Below are positions 1 to 5,292 of a stretch of 5,890 nucleotides of DNA, piece after piece. A program made the translations under genes and the position numbers. The notes under the pieces were generated by a model. It saw only the letters and a program-made list of their open reading frames with translations, ran no database searches and had not been told where the DNA came from. Positions within the stretch are counted from its first letter, which is position 1. Every line of letters starts with the position of its first letter. Source of the DNA: JACOVP01 sp035289145 (lineage in GTDB: Archaea; Nanobdellota; Nanobdellia; SCGC-AAA011-G17; UBA489); assembly GCA_035289145.1 (NCBI GenBank), contig DATDXZ010000077.1, positions 1-5,890 of the forward strand. The letters are read 5' to 3'.

Positions 1-34
1 AGGCAAAGCTCACGCTACGTTTTTATGGACGTTG

Positions 35-70
35 CACGGCGCAGGCTTCGCCCGCCGTGTTTTTTATTCT
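35..70 (+). terminator. GC-rich hairpin followed by a T-tract, end of an upstream transcript
   Basis: CACGGCG (35-41) pairs perfectly with CGCCGTG (53-59). After a two-base bulge the stem continues as GGC (44-46) with GCC (50-52) around a TTC loop. The hairpin runs straight into a T-rich tract from 60 to 74. This is the form of an intrinsic terminator for a plus-strand gene or RNA that ends at or before the left edge. The first 60 bases are much richer in G and C than the rest of the window, so the hairpin might also be the 3' end of a structured RNA whose body lies outside. No T-tract follows the hairpin on the minus strand, so plus-strand polarity is preferred. Confidence 0.6.
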
Positions 71-86
71 TTTAGAATTCAAATAG

Positions 87-133
87 AATGCGATTCATCC
101 ACTTACTGAAGTAAGTAGTTTTCTCGCATTACA
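87..133 (+). ncRNA. Candidate structured RNA: two-stem hairpin with a symmetrical internal loop and a 3' ACA
   Basis: AATGCGA (87-93) pairs with TCGCATT (124-130). Inside it ACTTAC (101-106) pairs with GTAAGT (111-116) around a TGAA loop. Both stems are perfect, and they are separated by a 7-by-7 internal loop (94-100 and 117-123). ACA (131-133) follows the lower stem directly, 14 nt from the base of the upper stem. This is the general plan of an archaeal H/ACA pseudouridylation guide. However, the upper stem is short and has no visible kink-turn for L7Ae, so the assignment is weak. It could be an orphan hairpin or a processed 3' end. Confidence 0.25.
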
Positions 134-140
134 AATAAAA
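133..140 (+). promoter_or_regulatory. Possible TATA box upstream of the small frame at 161
   Basis: AAATAAAA is centred about 24-25 nt before the ATG at 161, close to the spacing seen for the other leaderless starts here. The sequence is simple A-rich DNA, so this may be chance. Confidence 0.25.
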
Positions 141-160
141 ATTTTGAAATCCAAAGAATC

Positions 161-220
161 ATGCCAAAAGATCAGAGCTACAATCCAAAGAAGACTGAGG
201 AGAAGAAGAGTCAGAAGTGA
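161..220 (+). CDS. Very small lysine-rich open frame, possibly a broken small gene
   Basis: An ATG at 161 opens a 19-codon, strongly basic and polar frame (MPKDQSYNPKKTEEKKSQK) ending in TGA at 218-220. The same frame continues past the TGA for 17 codons (ILPAGRNNYNRENVNKF) to a TAA at 272-274. The continuation has ordinary amino-acid composition, so the gene may once have been about 37 codons and suffered a nonsense change. A weak TATA-like element lies at the leaderless spacing. I do not recognise the product. It could equally be a chance frame in purine-rich DNA. Confidence 0.2.
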   Translation: MPKDQSYNPKKTEEKKSQK

Positions 221-346
221 ATTCTGCCAGCTGGAAGAAACAATTACAATCGCGAGAATGTAAACAAATTCTAAGAAAAGAAAGAGGCAGAACATCTGTA
301 GGCTGATCTGTATCAGATTTGTAAGATTTCATCAAAAATGAATAAG

Positions 347-354
347 TTTATATA
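347..354 (+). promoter_or_regulatory. TATA box of the DUF4258/YgiT-AbrB operon
   Basis: TTTATATA, followed by further TA-rich sequence to 365, is centred 26-27 nt before the ATG at 377. Archaeal transcription starts about that far downstream of the box, so the mRNA would begin at or next to this ATG. The element lies after the alternative ATG at 338, which argues against that upstream start. Confidence 0.6.
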
Positions 355-376
355 CTTATATACACTTTTAGATATT

Positions 377-637
377 ATGGCTGAGATTAAAGTAAATATC
401 GCGTTCAGGAATATATCAAGGCATAAAGATACATTCAATAGATCTGACCACGTCTTTGATCGAATGAAGATGCGTGGTATCACGAAAGACAACATTAAAG
501 AAGCTGTACAGAAAGGCGCGAAAAGGATAAGAGAAGATAAATCTATAATTGCTGAGTTTAGGTGGTTCAAAGTTATTTATAGAGAATTTCAAGTAGACAA
601 CATAAGAAAAATATACCCCATTACAGTAATTGACTAA
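377..637 (+). CDS. DUF4258-family toxin of a type II toxin-antitoxin pair
   Basis: The 86-residue product matches the DUF4258 pattern. It has H25-V-F-D-R29-M30 and RGI (33-35) at the start of a helix, then ITKDNIKEAV (35-44), then a strand-rich C-terminal half (FKVIYRE 64-70 and IYPITVID at the end). Members of this family are compact predicted ribonuclease-type toxins, usually encoded just before their antitoxin. No target can be read from the sequence. The ATG at 377 is chosen over the in-frame ATG at 338 because the TATA box at 347-354 places the transcript start at 377, and the extra 13 residues lie before the conserved core. The TAA stop overlaps the Shine-Dalgarno sequence of the antitoxin gene 14 nt downstream, indicating translational coupling. 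DUF4258 membership is secure in outline; toxicity is inferred. Confidence 0.75.
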   Translation: MAEIKVNIAFRNISRHKDTFNRSDHVFDRMKMRGITKDNIKEAVQKGAKRIREDKSIIAEFRWFKVIYREFQVDNIRKIYPITVID

Positions 638-642
638 GGAGG
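636..642 (+). promoter_or_regulatory. Shine-Dalgarno of the antitoxin gene, overlapping the toxin stop codon
   Basis: AAGGAGG begins inside the toxin's TAA (635-637) and ends 9 nt before the antitoxin ATG at 652. It is one of the few strong ribosome-binding sites in the window and belongs to an operon-internal gene, in contrast to the leaderless first genes. A ribosome finishing the toxin would be placed to start the antitoxin. Confidence 0.75.
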
Positions 643-651
643 AAGTAGACA

Positions 652-990
652 ATGAAGAAGATCCCATATCCTTGTCCATGCGGAGGAAAAATACAATGGA
701 AAAAAGATAAAGTAGTGGTAGATGGTATAGTATGCGGGATATTGGATATTGAGTATTGCCAGCAGTGTGGTGAGGAATACTTTCCAGAAGAGACAATGGA
801 AGTTGTGGAGAAGAAATTAAAAGAGAATGGTTTATGGGGTACGCAGAGAAAAGAGGCTACACTCTGGAAGTCTGGAGGCTCAGTTGTTTTGAGGATACCA
901 AAGGACATCACTCGGCAGCTTAATCTTAAGCCAGATGAGAAAGTAAGCATTTATGTTGAAGGAAAAAAGAAACTGATCATCGATCTTTAA
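652..990 (+). CDS. Antitoxin: YgiT/MqsA-type zinc ribbon fused to an AbrB/SpoVT DNA-binding domain
   Basis: The 112-residue product has two parts. Residues 1-50 form a YgiT-like zinc ribbon, with metal-ligand pairs C8-P-C10 and C36-Q-Q-C39 and the characteristic CGEEYFPEE just after the second pair. Residues about 69-112 form a swapped-hairpin AbrB domain: LWKSGGSVVLRIPKDI (71-86), then LNLKPDEKVSIYVEGKK, ending LIIDL. YgiT-type ribbons are found as antitoxins next to small RNase toxins including DUF4258 proteins, and AbrB domains are the DNA-binding part of many antitoxins. The likely role is to bind and neutralise the upstream toxin through the ribbon and repress the operon from the TATA region through the AbrB part. 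MqsA itself uses an HTH domain for DNA binding, so this is a different combination. The start is fixed by the Shine-Dalgarno at 636-642. Confidence 0.8.
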   Translation: MKKIPYPCPCGGKIQWKKDKVVVDGIVCGILDIEYCQQCGEEYFPEETMEVVEKKLKENGLWGTQRKEATLWKSGGSVVLRIPKDITRQLNLKPDEKVSIYVEGKKKLIIDL

Positions 991-1012
991 TTACTTAAAA
1001 AGAAAAGAATTT

Positions 1013-1021
1013 AAGGAGAGG
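1013..1021 (+). promoter_or_regulatory. Shine-Dalgarno-like sequence before the small membrane-protein gene
   Basis: AAGGAGAGG ends 16 nt before the ATG at 1038, longer than usual spacing. No better start codon lies between: the frame of 1038 has a TAA at 1026-1028. It suggests that the small gene is co-transcribed with the toxin-antitoxin pair, whose last stop is 47 nt before this start. Confidence 0.4.
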
Positions 1022-1037
1022 CAATTAAAAAGAAAAT

Positions 1038-1403
1038 ATGGAACATGAAAAAACACAGATAGAAGCAAGGAAAGAACCTTTGAGATATCTCTGCAACGAT
1101 GCGTTTTTCATTCTGAGAAGAGTGTTTCCTTCTTCATGGTAAGATACATCTATAGCTTTTATTGAGGGAATGCTAGTGGGATATCTCGTCGCTGAAGCAG
1201 GATCACACATAGTTTCAAAGAGCGAGTTAGAGCAGATCGCGAGTCATAGTCTTGCTGCGACAGTTGCTATACCCATAGGAAGTTATGCTATCGCACCAGA
1301 GTATTGGAGATCCTGGAGAAAAGAGCAGCCAATATATTCTAGCGGTATTTTTGGAGTTATGGCTGGAGCGTCTATAAGAGCGTTGCAGGAAATACTGAGT
1401 TAA
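1038..1403 (+). pseudogene. Small predicted membrane protein gene interrupted by an in-frame TAA
   Basis: From the ATG at 1038 a frame runs 34 codons (MEHEKTQIEARK... to ...RRVFPSSW) to TAA at 1140-1142. It then continues in the same frame through DTSIAFIEG into a 77-residue open frame from the ATG at 1170 to TAA at 1401-1403. Without the internal stop the product is 121 residues: a charged N-terminus, then three hydrophobic stretches (around IAFIEGMLVGYLVAEAG, SLAATVAIPIGSYAIA and GIFGVMAGASIRAL). This suggests a small multi-pass membrane protein of unknown function. The 1170 ATG has neither a well-spaced Shine-Dalgarno nor a TATA box, so it is probably an internal Met rather than a true start. 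A single substitution would restore the frame. The cause could be a nonsense mutation, population polymorphism or sequence error. The stop overlaps the convergent tmk stop. I do not recognise the family. Confidence 0.6.
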
Positions 1404-2116
1404 CCCAATCTATAAAGCGTTCTAATACGTGGAACAATATGGCCAGAAAAAATATCATCTATGGAATGAGTCCCGTCAATGACAACAACGCGTGAAGGTT
1501 CTCGTCTTGCAATTGCTAGATAAGCTTCACGAACACGCTTAAAATACTCTTCCCCACGTTGCTCAATAAAATCTAGTTTAGCCTCAGAAGATCTAGCAAG
1601 CATAGTAGCATGATCAATGTCTAATAAAAAAGTAAGGTCTGGTTTTCGAGCACGGTGAAAAACAAATTCATGCGCAGCATTAAGAAAAGTAAGAACAGAG
1701 GAATTGTGGTTATATAGTCCTCCCCCTTGATAAGCTTCAGTGCTGTCATGACATCGATCGGTAAGAACACTAACATCTTGCTCTAGATGCGGTTGAACTA
1801 CTTGAGCAACAAACTCTGCTCTTGCTGCTAGAAAAAGGAGAAGTTCTGAGGCTGAAAATCTTTGTTCATCTTCATTCAAGGTTTGAAAATCAGGGTGACC
1901 TGCAAAAACCCCGTTAAATGCGCGGTAAACAGATCTTGGATCTTTCAAGATTCTTCTAAGCGCTCCGCCTAACGCTGTGCCGCCAGGCTCATGGGTGAGA
2001 GCGTGAGGGATGCGAGACTGAGCAAGATATGCACCAAGCTTCTTGATCTGCGTTGTTTTTCCGCATCCATCTAGCCCCTCAAAAGAAATAAATCGTGCTT
2101 CTGAAGAAGAGGTCAT
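1400..2116 (-). CDS. tmk: Thymidylate kinase (dTMP kinase)
   Basis: Phosphorylates dTMP to dTDP with ATP in the cytoplasm, the step after thymidylate synthase. The 238-residue product begins with FISFEGLDGCGKTTQ, whose P-loop is G14-LDGC-GKT (14-21). EPGGTALGGALRRIL (43-57) is the family's conserved segment. The TMP-binding DR-motif is TDRCHDSTEAYQGGG (119-133), with Cys122 where Tyr is usual. PDLTFLLDID and an FIEQRGEEYFKRVREAYL LID/C-terminal segment complete the fold. It is somewhat longer than typical Tmk (about 200-215 residues), mainly because of extra sequence at about residues 58-88, between RRIL and SASELLLFLAARAEF. The start at 2116 has a TATA box 26-27 nt upstream and no leader. 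The gene is divergent from thyX, making two steps of one pathway adjacent. Its stop interleaves with that of the convergent membrane-protein gene. Confidence 0.93.
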   Translation of the reverse strand: MTSSSEARFISFEGLDGCGKTTQIKKLGAYLAQSRIPHALTHEPGGTALGGALRRILKDPRSVYRAFNGVFAGHPDFQTLNEDEQRFSASELLLFLAARAEFVAQVVQPHLEQDVSVLTDRCHDSTEAYQGGGLYNHNSSVLTFLNAAHEFVFHRARKPDLTFLLDIDHATMLARSSEAKLDFIEQRGEEYFKRVREAYLAIARREPSRVVVIDGTHSIDDIFSGHIVPRIRTLYRLG

Positions 2117-2138
2117 AACAAGAGAAAAGAGAGGAAGG

Positions 2139-2146
2139 TTTATATG
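2139..2146 (-). promoter_or_regulatory. TATA box of tmk
   Basis: On the minus strand this reads CATATAAA, centred 26-27 nt before the tmk ATG at 2116. It predicts a leaderless transcript. It faces away from the thyX TATA box about 70 bp to the right. Confidence 0.55.
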
Positions 2147-2164
2147 TCTTCTGGGGAAAAATTG

Positions 2165-2178
2165 TTCCTAGAAAGGAA
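2165..2178. promoter_or_regulatory. Inverted repeat between the tmk and thyX promoters, possible operator
   Basis: TTCCT (2165-2169) and AGGAA (2174-2178) form a perfect 5-bp inverted repeat with a 4-bp spacer. It lies between, and upstream of, both divergent TATA boxes, where a shared regulator could act. Short palindromes are common, so this is only a candidate. Confidence 0.2.
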
Positions 2179-2209
2179 TGAAGAAAAATGAGTGATAGAG
2201 AAGATAAAT

Positions 2210-2219
2210 AAATATAAAT
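2210..2219 (+). promoter_or_regulatory. TATA box of thyX
   Basis: AAATATAAAT is centred about 25-27 nt before the thyX ATG at 2240. There is no Shine-Dalgarno in the A-rich stretch before the start, so translation is probably leaderless. Confidence 0.55.
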
Positions 2220-2239
2220 GAAGTGAAAAAAACAAAAAC

Positions 2240-3904
2240 ATGGCAAAATATGAATCTCTTGATGCTGTTCCTGCCAATATTCGAGAAAAATTAGGAAATT
2301 ACGTAACTAATGTTGGCGGAAATACGTTTGTTATCTCAGGTTTGCCTCCTGAAGTGACTGGAGGGGTTCTTGCAAGATATTCTCGTGCACCTACCGGATT
2401 GCAGCTTACACTAGTCAACGAATTTCTTGATGATAATGGAGATCCAATCCAGGCAAAGGGAACTGGAGTTCTCGAAAGAGTGCTTGTGGGTTTTGGCGAT
2501 GATTCTGTTGGTGAATTAGAAGGAGTGCATATAGGTATCGAAGGTATTTCACAAATAGGAACAAAATGGGTTGAAGATCGAAGAATTGGTGGTTCTCCTA
2601 TTGAACAGTCAACAAGATATGTAAGATATGATCAAAAAGACGCGCAAGGAAACTGGAAATTTCTCCATCCAAGAGAAGTGCAGGAAGCAGGTCTAGGAAT
2701 AAGGTTCAAGCAAGTGAATGATCGAGCGTTCGAAGTGTATAGTAATGGAATTAGAAGATTAATGGATCATTTTAAGAGAGTTCTTCCAGAAGATCAGTAC
2801 AAAATAAAAGTAAGAAGGGGAGAAGAAGAGGTTGAGGTAGGAAAAGCAGATCTTCAAGGAGATGACGAAGTCAGAGCATTTAGAAATGCGTACACTTTCG
2901 CCATTCGCTGTGCTGCCTTAGACGTCGGTCGTTGTGTTCTTCCGGCATCAACACTAACTCAATTAGGAGTCTATGGGAATGGACGATTTATGTCTGGAGT
3001 ATTGTCTTTCTTAAAAAGTCAGGGACTAAAAGAGGCGCAAGATCGGGCAAATGAGTTAGAAATAGAGCTAGCAAAAGTTATTCCAACATTCATTAAAAGA
3101 AATAAAGCAAATCTTAGCTGGGCAAGAAGAGATGAACGAATGTATGCTTTAGCAAGAGAGCTAACTGAAGGCATGACTCCAGAAACACAACCAGTACTAT
3201 TAGTCTCTAGAGCAGATCACTTGGATGAAGTAGTTGCACAAATACTCTTTCCATATACAAATGTATCGTTGCGACAGATACAAGAACGTGTGCACAATTA
3301 TACTCGTAGGTTAAAAGAAGAAGTAATAGCAGCTTATGTTGGCGAACGAGAGTCACGACGTGATCGTACTGGAAGATCATTTGAGGCAGGATATCCTTAT
3401 ACATTTGAGATTGTTGGTGGTTTTGCTGAATATCGTGACTTGGAAAGACACAGAATGGTGACACAGCAAAGACAGCGATTGACAACAGAACTTGGCTTCA
3501 TCATGCCTCCAGAAATGCGCGAAATAGGATTAGAGCAGCAAGTAGAGGAAGTAGTAGCGCAGATGGAAGGGCTCAATAGTGATATTCGTCATGCAGATTT
3601 GGAAGAGGCTGCGCAATATGCGACATTGTTCAATCATCGAATGCGTTTCTTTATGGGCCTGAATGCCCGTGAGCTGCAGCACTTGACAGAATTACGAACT
3701 GGTCCTGCTGGTCACTTCAGTTATCGCGCTGTTGCTATGGAGATGGCAAGACAGGCATTGCAACGAGACCCTTGGCTGGGAGAAGCATTGCGGTTTGTAG
3801 ATTATTCTGATCCTGAGAATAGAATTACCAGAGCAAAAGAACAATCAAAAATAGCAGGAAGAAATATCGCTAAAGGTATTGATGATACTAGTGATTTAGT
3901 GTAA
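2240..3904 (+). CDS. thyX: Two-domain flavin-dependent thymidylate synthase (ThyX family)
   Basis: Converts dUMP to dTMP using methylenetetrahydrofolate, FAD and NADPH. At 554 residues it is about twice the length of classical ThyX (about 220-250) and consists of two ThyX-like halves. The N-terminal half has ARYSRAPTGLQ (45-55), H97, then RRIGGSPIEQSTRY (114-127), which aligns with the signature RHRxxSxxExSxRY: S119, E122, S124, R126 and Y127 are kept, but H and the second R are lost. Its CVLPASTLTQLGVYGNGR (232-249) matches the LP...NxR region. The C-terminal half has RDLERHRMVTQ, with intact R403-H404-R405 but the SxxExSxRY part replaced. It continues with NARELQHLTELRTGP (475-489) and R496, where the substrate-binding Arg of the family is expected. 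The two halves could together rebuild a composite active site. Two-domain relatives of this kind exist in other genomes as far as I recall. The ATG is supported by the TATA box. Confidence 0.9.
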   Translation: MAKYESLDAVPANIREKLGNYVTNVGGNTFVISGLPPEVTGGVLARYSRAPTGLQLTLVNEFLDDNGDPIQAKGTGVLERVLVGFGDDSVGELEGVHIGIEGISQIGTKWVEDRRIGGSPIEQSTRYVRYDQKDAQGNWKFLHPREVQEAGLGIRFKQVNDRAFEVYSNGIRRLMDHFKRVLPEDQYKIKVRRGEEEVEVGKADLQGDDEVRAFRNAYTFAIRCAALDVGRCVLPASTLTQLGVYGNGRFMSGVLSFLKSQGLKEAQDRANELEIELAKVIPTFIKRNKANLSWARRDERMYALARELTEGMTPETQPVLLVSRADHLDEVVAQILFPYTNVSLRQIQERVHNYTRRLKEEVIAAYVGERESRRDRTGRSFEAGYPYTFEIVGGFAEYRDLERHRMVTQQRQRLTTELGFIMPPEMREIGLEQQVEEVVAQMEGLNSDIRHADLEEAAQYATLFNHRMRFFMGLNARELQHLTELRTGPAGHFSYRAVAMEMARQALQRDPWLGEALRFVDYSDPENRITRAKEQSKIAGRNIAKGIDDTSDLV

Positions 3905-3938
3905 TATTCGGAAGATTTTCGGAAATTTCTCAGCAAAA

Positions 3939-3946
3939 TATATAAA
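3939..3946 (+). promoter_or_regulatory. TATA box of the broken DUF4258/DUF2283 locus
   Basis: TATATAAA is centred 26-27 nt before the ATG at 3969, the same spacing as the other starts in this window. The promoter therefore appears intact even though the genes behind it are not. Confidence 0.55.
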
Positions 3947-3947
3947 G

Positions 3948-3960
3948 AATTTTTATTCTT
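3948..3960 (+). terminator. T-rich tract, possible thyX terminator
   Basis: AATTTTTATTCTT lies about 45 nt after the thyX stop. Archaeal RNA polymerase terminates at T-rich stretches without needing a hairpin. The tract sits between the TATA box and ATG of the next locus, so the two signals are interleaved. Confidence 0.35.
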
Positions 3961-3968
3961 AAGATGAA

Positions 3969-4100
3969 ATGAATATTATATTCACAGATCATGCTTTAAA
4001 TAGGGTGGAAAGAAGAAAGATAGTAAAAGGAGAAGTTTTAGAAGCTAACAAATATCCAGACAAAGTTATAAAAAAAGATAAGAAATATTCTCGGTATTGA
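3969..4100 (+). pseudogene. Truncated DUF4258 toxin (N-terminal half only)
   Basis: The 43-codon frame begins MNIIFTDHALNRVERRK and continues KGEVLEANKYPDKVIKKDKKYS. This is the standard first half of a DUF4258 protein: a short strand, H8-A-L-x-R12, a helix, then the NPDKV-like turn and the charged strand start. Intact members are around 80-90 residues. Here the frame hits TGA at 4098-4100, and the second strand-rich half, present in the copy at 377-637, is absent. Sequence after about residue 40 belongs to a different gene, so the likely cause is an internal deletion rather than a point mutation. The TATA box and leaderless ATG are still in place, so a 43-residue peptide could be made, presumably without activity. 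Confidence 0.65.
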
Positions 4101-4182
4101 ATTACTTGAGGTGAGTAAACGAGCTCCTGCGGAATCATTAAAAAAATTATATGTTAAGAATATGCAAGTAGTTGCTCAATAA
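4072..4182 (+). pseudogene. C-terminal remnant of a DUF2283 antitoxin
   Basis: In a different frame from the toxin fragment, the sequence from 4087 reads ILGIELLEVSKRAPAESL, then KKLYVKNMQVVAQ and TAA at 4180-4182. ILGIELLEVSKR is the characteristic end of DUF2283 proteins, small antitoxins commonly encoded just after DUF4258 toxins. The frame is open only from 4072 and has no start codon of its own, so the N-terminal two thirds of the antitoxin is missing. Together with the preceding half toxin this reads as one deletion from mid-toxin to late antitoxin, with the junction somewhere in the A-rich stretch 4070-4090. The remnant overlaps the toxin fragment by up to 29 nt. Confidence 0.6.
4140..4146 (-). 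terminator. T7 tract, possible terminator of the Lrp-type regulator gene
   Basis: A run of seven A on the plus strand gives seven T on the minus strand, about 40 nt past the regulator's stop. It could end that transcript and lies inside the antitoxin remnant. Only the tract itself supports the call. Confidence 0.3.
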
Positions 4183-4184
4183 GC

Positions 4185-5207
4185 TTAATCAACTAATCCT
4201 CGAGGAAAAAGATTGAATAAAAGTTGATCTTTAACAATAAGATATTCTTGGCTATCAATAATGTCTGAGAATGATCTTCGTAAACCTCTAGAGAGATTAT
4301 CTATACCTTCAGAATTTTGAAAGGCACAGACAAATATAATATTAAAAGAATTCTTGTCAAGAAAGGCATATTCAATATTTTTATTTTGCGTAATTGTATG
4401 TTTTAATACAGAAAATTTCTCCTGAGAGACATTTCTAAGTCGTAGAATATAAAGATATTCTGTATAGCCTAGCTTTGGAAGCGACAATTCCGCAAAGGTC
4501 TTAATAATCACTCCGCGAGCAAAAAGCAACTTTACACGATAGCGCACAACATCAAGCGTGAGCCCTAATTGCTTTGAAAGAGCAAGATAATGAAGTGAAG
4601 CATCTGTGCATAGCGCATGAAGAATCTTCTTGTCTATGATGTCCTGCGCATAGTGTTCTATCTTTCTTGGTTTGAGGCGGATGACAGGTAATCCAAGCCC
4701 GCTATAAAGATCGTCAATCGAATGTTCCACTCGCAAAGGATCATTTGAAAGAAAAACTTGATAAGTATTCAAAACCTCATGAAATGTGGAAAGAAGAGCG
4801 TCAACAGTGTGAGAAATCTCAAAGAGATTATTGCAAACAAATTCTGCAAAAATATCCCAATTGCCAGAAAGCACTATAACCCAATCTACGCGTGGATGTT
4901 TGGAAAAATAAGTGATAATGTCAGTGCGCTTATAGATATCCTCATTAAATTTAAGCAAAAGAGTAAATGTATATTTATCCAAAGTTGCAAAATTAAGGAC
5001 AGAGCTAAATTGTTTGATAACGCCCTTATGCTGTAGTCTTGTTATTCTATATTTGACAGCATTCTTGCTTAAAAAAAGCTTTTTCGCAAGTGCAGTATAA
5101 CTTGATCTAGCATCTTCAGAAAGATAGTACAGAAGCTTTCTATCTTTAATATCAAGAAAATGCTGGCAATGTGCTGGTTGAGAGGTTTCTAAATTCTTTT
5201 GCTCCAT
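4185..5207 (-). CDS. Tandem Lrp/AsnC-family transcription regulator
   Basis: The 340-residue protein contains two Lrp/AsnC-like units in one chain. Unit 1 has a winged HTH (about 19-64) starting LDIKDRKLLYYLSEDAR, with recognition helix SKNAVKYRITRLQ (47-59) and the closing KGVIK. An effector-binding RAM-like domain follows (about 66-155) with LSGNWD (113-118), matching the family's G-x-(Y/W)-D turn. Unit 2 has a second HTH (about 190-234), DIIDKKILHALCTDASLHYL with LTLDVVRYRVKLLFARGVI, and a more divergent RAM-like domain to the C-terminus. Ordinary Lrp/AsnC proteins are about 150 residues and dimerise, so this is a built-in pseudodimer. Such regulators sense amino acids. The divergent neighbour is an asparagine-synthase-like gene, which suggests asparagine or glutamine as effector, but the sequence does not prove it. 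The start at 5207 has a TATA box at leaderless spacing. Confidence 0.85.
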   Translation of the reverse strand: MEQKNLETSQPAHCQHFLDIKDRKLLYYLSEDARSSYTALAKKLFLSKNAVKYRITRLQHKGVIKQFSSVLNFATLDKYTFTLLLKFNEDIYKRTDIITYFSKHPRVDWVIVLSGNWDIFAEFVCNNLFEISHTVDALLSTFHEVLNTYQVFLSNDPLRVEHSIDDLYSGLGLPVIRLKPRKIEHYAQDIIDKKILHALCTDASLHYLALSKQLGLTLDVVRYRVKLLFARGVIIKTFAELSLPKLGYTEYLYILRLRNVSQEKFSVLKHTITQNKNIEYAFLDKNSFNIIFVCAFQNSEGIDNLSRGLRRSFSDIIDSQEYLIVKDQLLFNLFPRGLVD

Positions 5208-5229
5208 TCTAACACTTAATAGGATTTAA

Positions 5230-5237
5230 TATATAAA
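5230..5237 (-). promoter_or_regulatory. TATA box of the Lrp-type regulator gene
   Basis: On the minus strand this reads TTTATATA, centred 26-27 nt before the ATG at 5207. The surrounding TTTA-N5-TAAA (5225-5237) is a small imperfect dyad, so autoregulation by occlusion of the promoter is possible. Confidence 0.6.
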
Positions 5238-5292
5238 GTTTACTAAAAATCGCAAAAATATAAGAGAAGGTTTGATATATATATTTAACTAC

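Noticed and set aside
1..60. Possible end of a tRNA or rRNA in the GC-rich left edge
   Set aside because: No T-arm pattern, CCA end or rRNA signature could be recognised. Only the terminator-like hairpin is supportable.
95..295. Minus-strand open frame encoding a very hydrophobic 66-residue protein
   Set aside because: Its Leu-rich composition is what the complement of purine-rich (AAG/GAA) DNA gives. It has no TATA box at the leaderless spacing, and it runs across the hairpin at 87-130.
338..376. Earlier ATG giving the DUF4258 toxin 13 extra residues
   Set aside because: The TATA box at 347-354 lies after this ATG, and there is no Shine-Dalgarno before it. The conserved domain is complete from 377.
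621..950. Minus-strand open frame opposite the antitoxin gene
   Set aside because: The plus strand encodes a recognisable zinc ribbon and AbrB domain with a good ribosome-binding site. The antisense product shows no family features.
1140..1142. Recoding of the in-frame stop (for example pyrrolysine insertion)
   Set aside because: The codon is TAA, not TAG, and all other intact genes here end in TAA, so it should act as a stop.
3207..3485. Minus-strand open frame inside thyX
   Set aside because: It lies opposite a continuous, recognisable ThyX domain and has no start signals.
4758..5036. Plus-strand open frame inside the Lrp-type regulator
   Set aside because: It is antisense to the well-matched first HTH and RAM-like domain, and its product has no recognisable motif.
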